This document shows, in pieces, positions 5,549 to 6,485 of a stretch of 6,485 nucleotides of DNA. Below the pieces are notes generated by a model. That model had not been told where the DNA came from and made no database searches. It was given only the letters and a program-made list of their open reading frames with translations. The translations under genes were made by a program, and so were the position numbers. Numbering within the stretch: the first letter of the stretch is position 1; the number at the start of each line of letters is the position of its first letter. This DNA is from CAMDMI01 sp036759185 (GTDB lineage Bacteria; Bacteroidota; Bacteroidia; Cytophagales; Flexibacteraceae), in NCBI GenBank assembly GCA_036759185.1, contig DAIOVD010000212.1, forward strand, positions 1 through 6,485, in the 5' to 3' direction.

Positions 5549-6485
5549 ATGAGAAAATTTAAGTTGCTCATTTTAATTTTATTCAGTGCTTTTGGTCTGT
5601 TCTTTCAAGGAACAGATATTAATGCCCAGACTCCTCCTTCTCTAAATTGTCCAAATGTAACGGTGACTTTTGCCTCTTCAGCAGCATATGCACCATTAAC
5701 TTCTTCAGGTACAGGAGCACCTAGGATTTGCTTACCGCAATGCAGTACAAGTGTAGCTACTTGTACCACTAGTCAGGCAACAACTATTTCGGCAACATTT
5801 AGTGGGGCAGGATTGGGAACAATCACAAACAGGGTTTGGTCAACAGAGGGCAATATTGCTATAAATGGGGCCACTAATGGAACAACAGTTTCCATCTATA
5901 GTACAGTAAGTAATACTGCCCCATTTCAGTACGGAAAAGGTAGATTGAAATTAACTTATACCAATTCTACTGGTGTTTGTGGTTGTGTAGGTTTTGTAAC
6001 TTTAGATGTATTTAAAACTGTAAAACCTTTACCTACCAACAAAATCATAGGACCAACCTGTGTGTCTATTGGTGAAGACGTAGCCTATTCCATTGCCCCG
6101 GATTTTAGCCGTAATGCTTCTTTAGGAATTGGGATTGACAACAATTATAGTTGGGGTTCTGTCACTGGTTTTTCAAGTACTCCTCCAACAAATTACACTT
6201 CTGGTGACAACTCCAGTCAAACTTACCGGGTAACTTCGGCGCCTACCGGTTTACAAAGTGTTACTGTAAAGCCCGGGCATAATACAACCGCGGGTGCCCC
6301 TACAATACCGGGAACCGGGTGTAATAATCATCAAGTGACGCTGGGGCCTATTAAAAGAAAGGCTGCCGGATTCAATTTAACTGTTACTCCGGCCGTTATT
6401 TCTGGTTATACGATTGGGGGCAATACATCCAATCTGGTCACAGCTTGCATTGATGGTGGGATTACAACACCATGTACACTTTCTG
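5549..6485 (+). CDS. Secreted Ig/PKD-like surface protein, N-terminal part (runs off window)
   Basis: An open frame of 312 codons from the ATG at 5549 to the window edge with no stop, so the 3' end is missing. A signal peptide is clear: basic start MRKFK, hydrophobic LLILILFSAFGLFF, cut near INA-QT at about residue 26. The mature part is rich in Thr, Ser, Gly, Asn and paired Cys (LPQC, ATC, CGCVG), with strand-like stretches such as YGKGRLKLTYTN and TCVSIGEDVAYSI. This resembles the Ig or PKD-like modules of large adhesin-type proteins of Bacteroidota. Many of those are exported by the type IX system through a C-terminal domain, which cannot be checked here. There is no Shine-Dalgarno; the upstream 26 nt are A/T-rich. 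Its base composition is lower in G+C than the kinase operon (24 of 60 at 5641-5700 against 32 of 60 at 1261-1320), rising again toward 6200. It is divergent from the kinase operon. The function is not recognisable beyond export and likely surface location. Confidence 0.8.
   Translation, partial: MRKFKLLILILFSAFGLFFQGTDINAQTPPSLNCPNVTVTFASSAAYAPLTSSGTGAPRICLPQCSTSVATCTTSQATTISATFSGAGLGTITNRVWSTEGNIAINGATNGTTVSIYSTVSNTAPFQYGKGRLKLTYTNSTGVCGCVGFVTLDVFKTVKPLPTNKIIGPTCVSIGEDVAYSIAPDFSRNASLGIGIDNNYSWGSVTGFSSTPPTNYTSGDNSSQTYRVTSAPTGLQSVTVKPGHNTTAGAPTIPGTGCNNHQVTLGPIKRKAAGFNLTVTPAVISGYTIGGNTSNLVTACIDGGITTPCTLS

Overview
The window looks like Bacteroidota chromosome. Four things point there: a LytS/LytT-type pair whose sensor is a periplasmic two-component-regulator propeller, a Flavobacterium/Bacteroides-type promoter (TTG-N17-TACTTTTG), A/T-rich start regions with no obvious Shine-Dalgarno, and a large secreted Ig/PKD-like surface protein. 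No genus can be named from the sequence alone.

Layout, left to right. Positions 1-150 hold a GC-rich, hairpin-rich non-coding element that resembles a dispersed repeat. Positions 175-430 hold a T-rich tandem array of a 41-bp unit, each unit centred on a small palindrome, with a 123-bp higher-order period. Three genes follow on the minus strand: a hexapeptide-repeat acyltransferase (444-1079) with its own predicted promoter (1134-1161), a LytTR response regulator (1216-1980) and its membrane histidine kinase (1967-4885). The kinase is transcribed first and overlaps the regulator by 14 bp. Upstream of the kinase is a gene-free stretch (4886-5311) with a direct repeat, TACACGCC-N13-TACACGCC, whose 21-bp spacing is typical of LytTR binding sites. 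A minus-strand intrinsic terminator (5312-5345) and a chain of almost abutting hairpins (5345-5522) come next. Last is the start of a plus-strand gene for an exported protein (5549 to the window end, no stop seen).

How it may work together (inference): the kinase senses an extracytoplasmic ligand through its propeller and phosphorylates the regulator at D57. The regulator may act on the direct repeat and so control its own operon. The acyltransferase is separately promoted and probably modifies a sugar or surface polymer. The secreted protein is divergent from the kinase operon, and its message appears to carry a long structured leader. The two least explained pieces are that candidate RNA and the palindromic 41-bp array.
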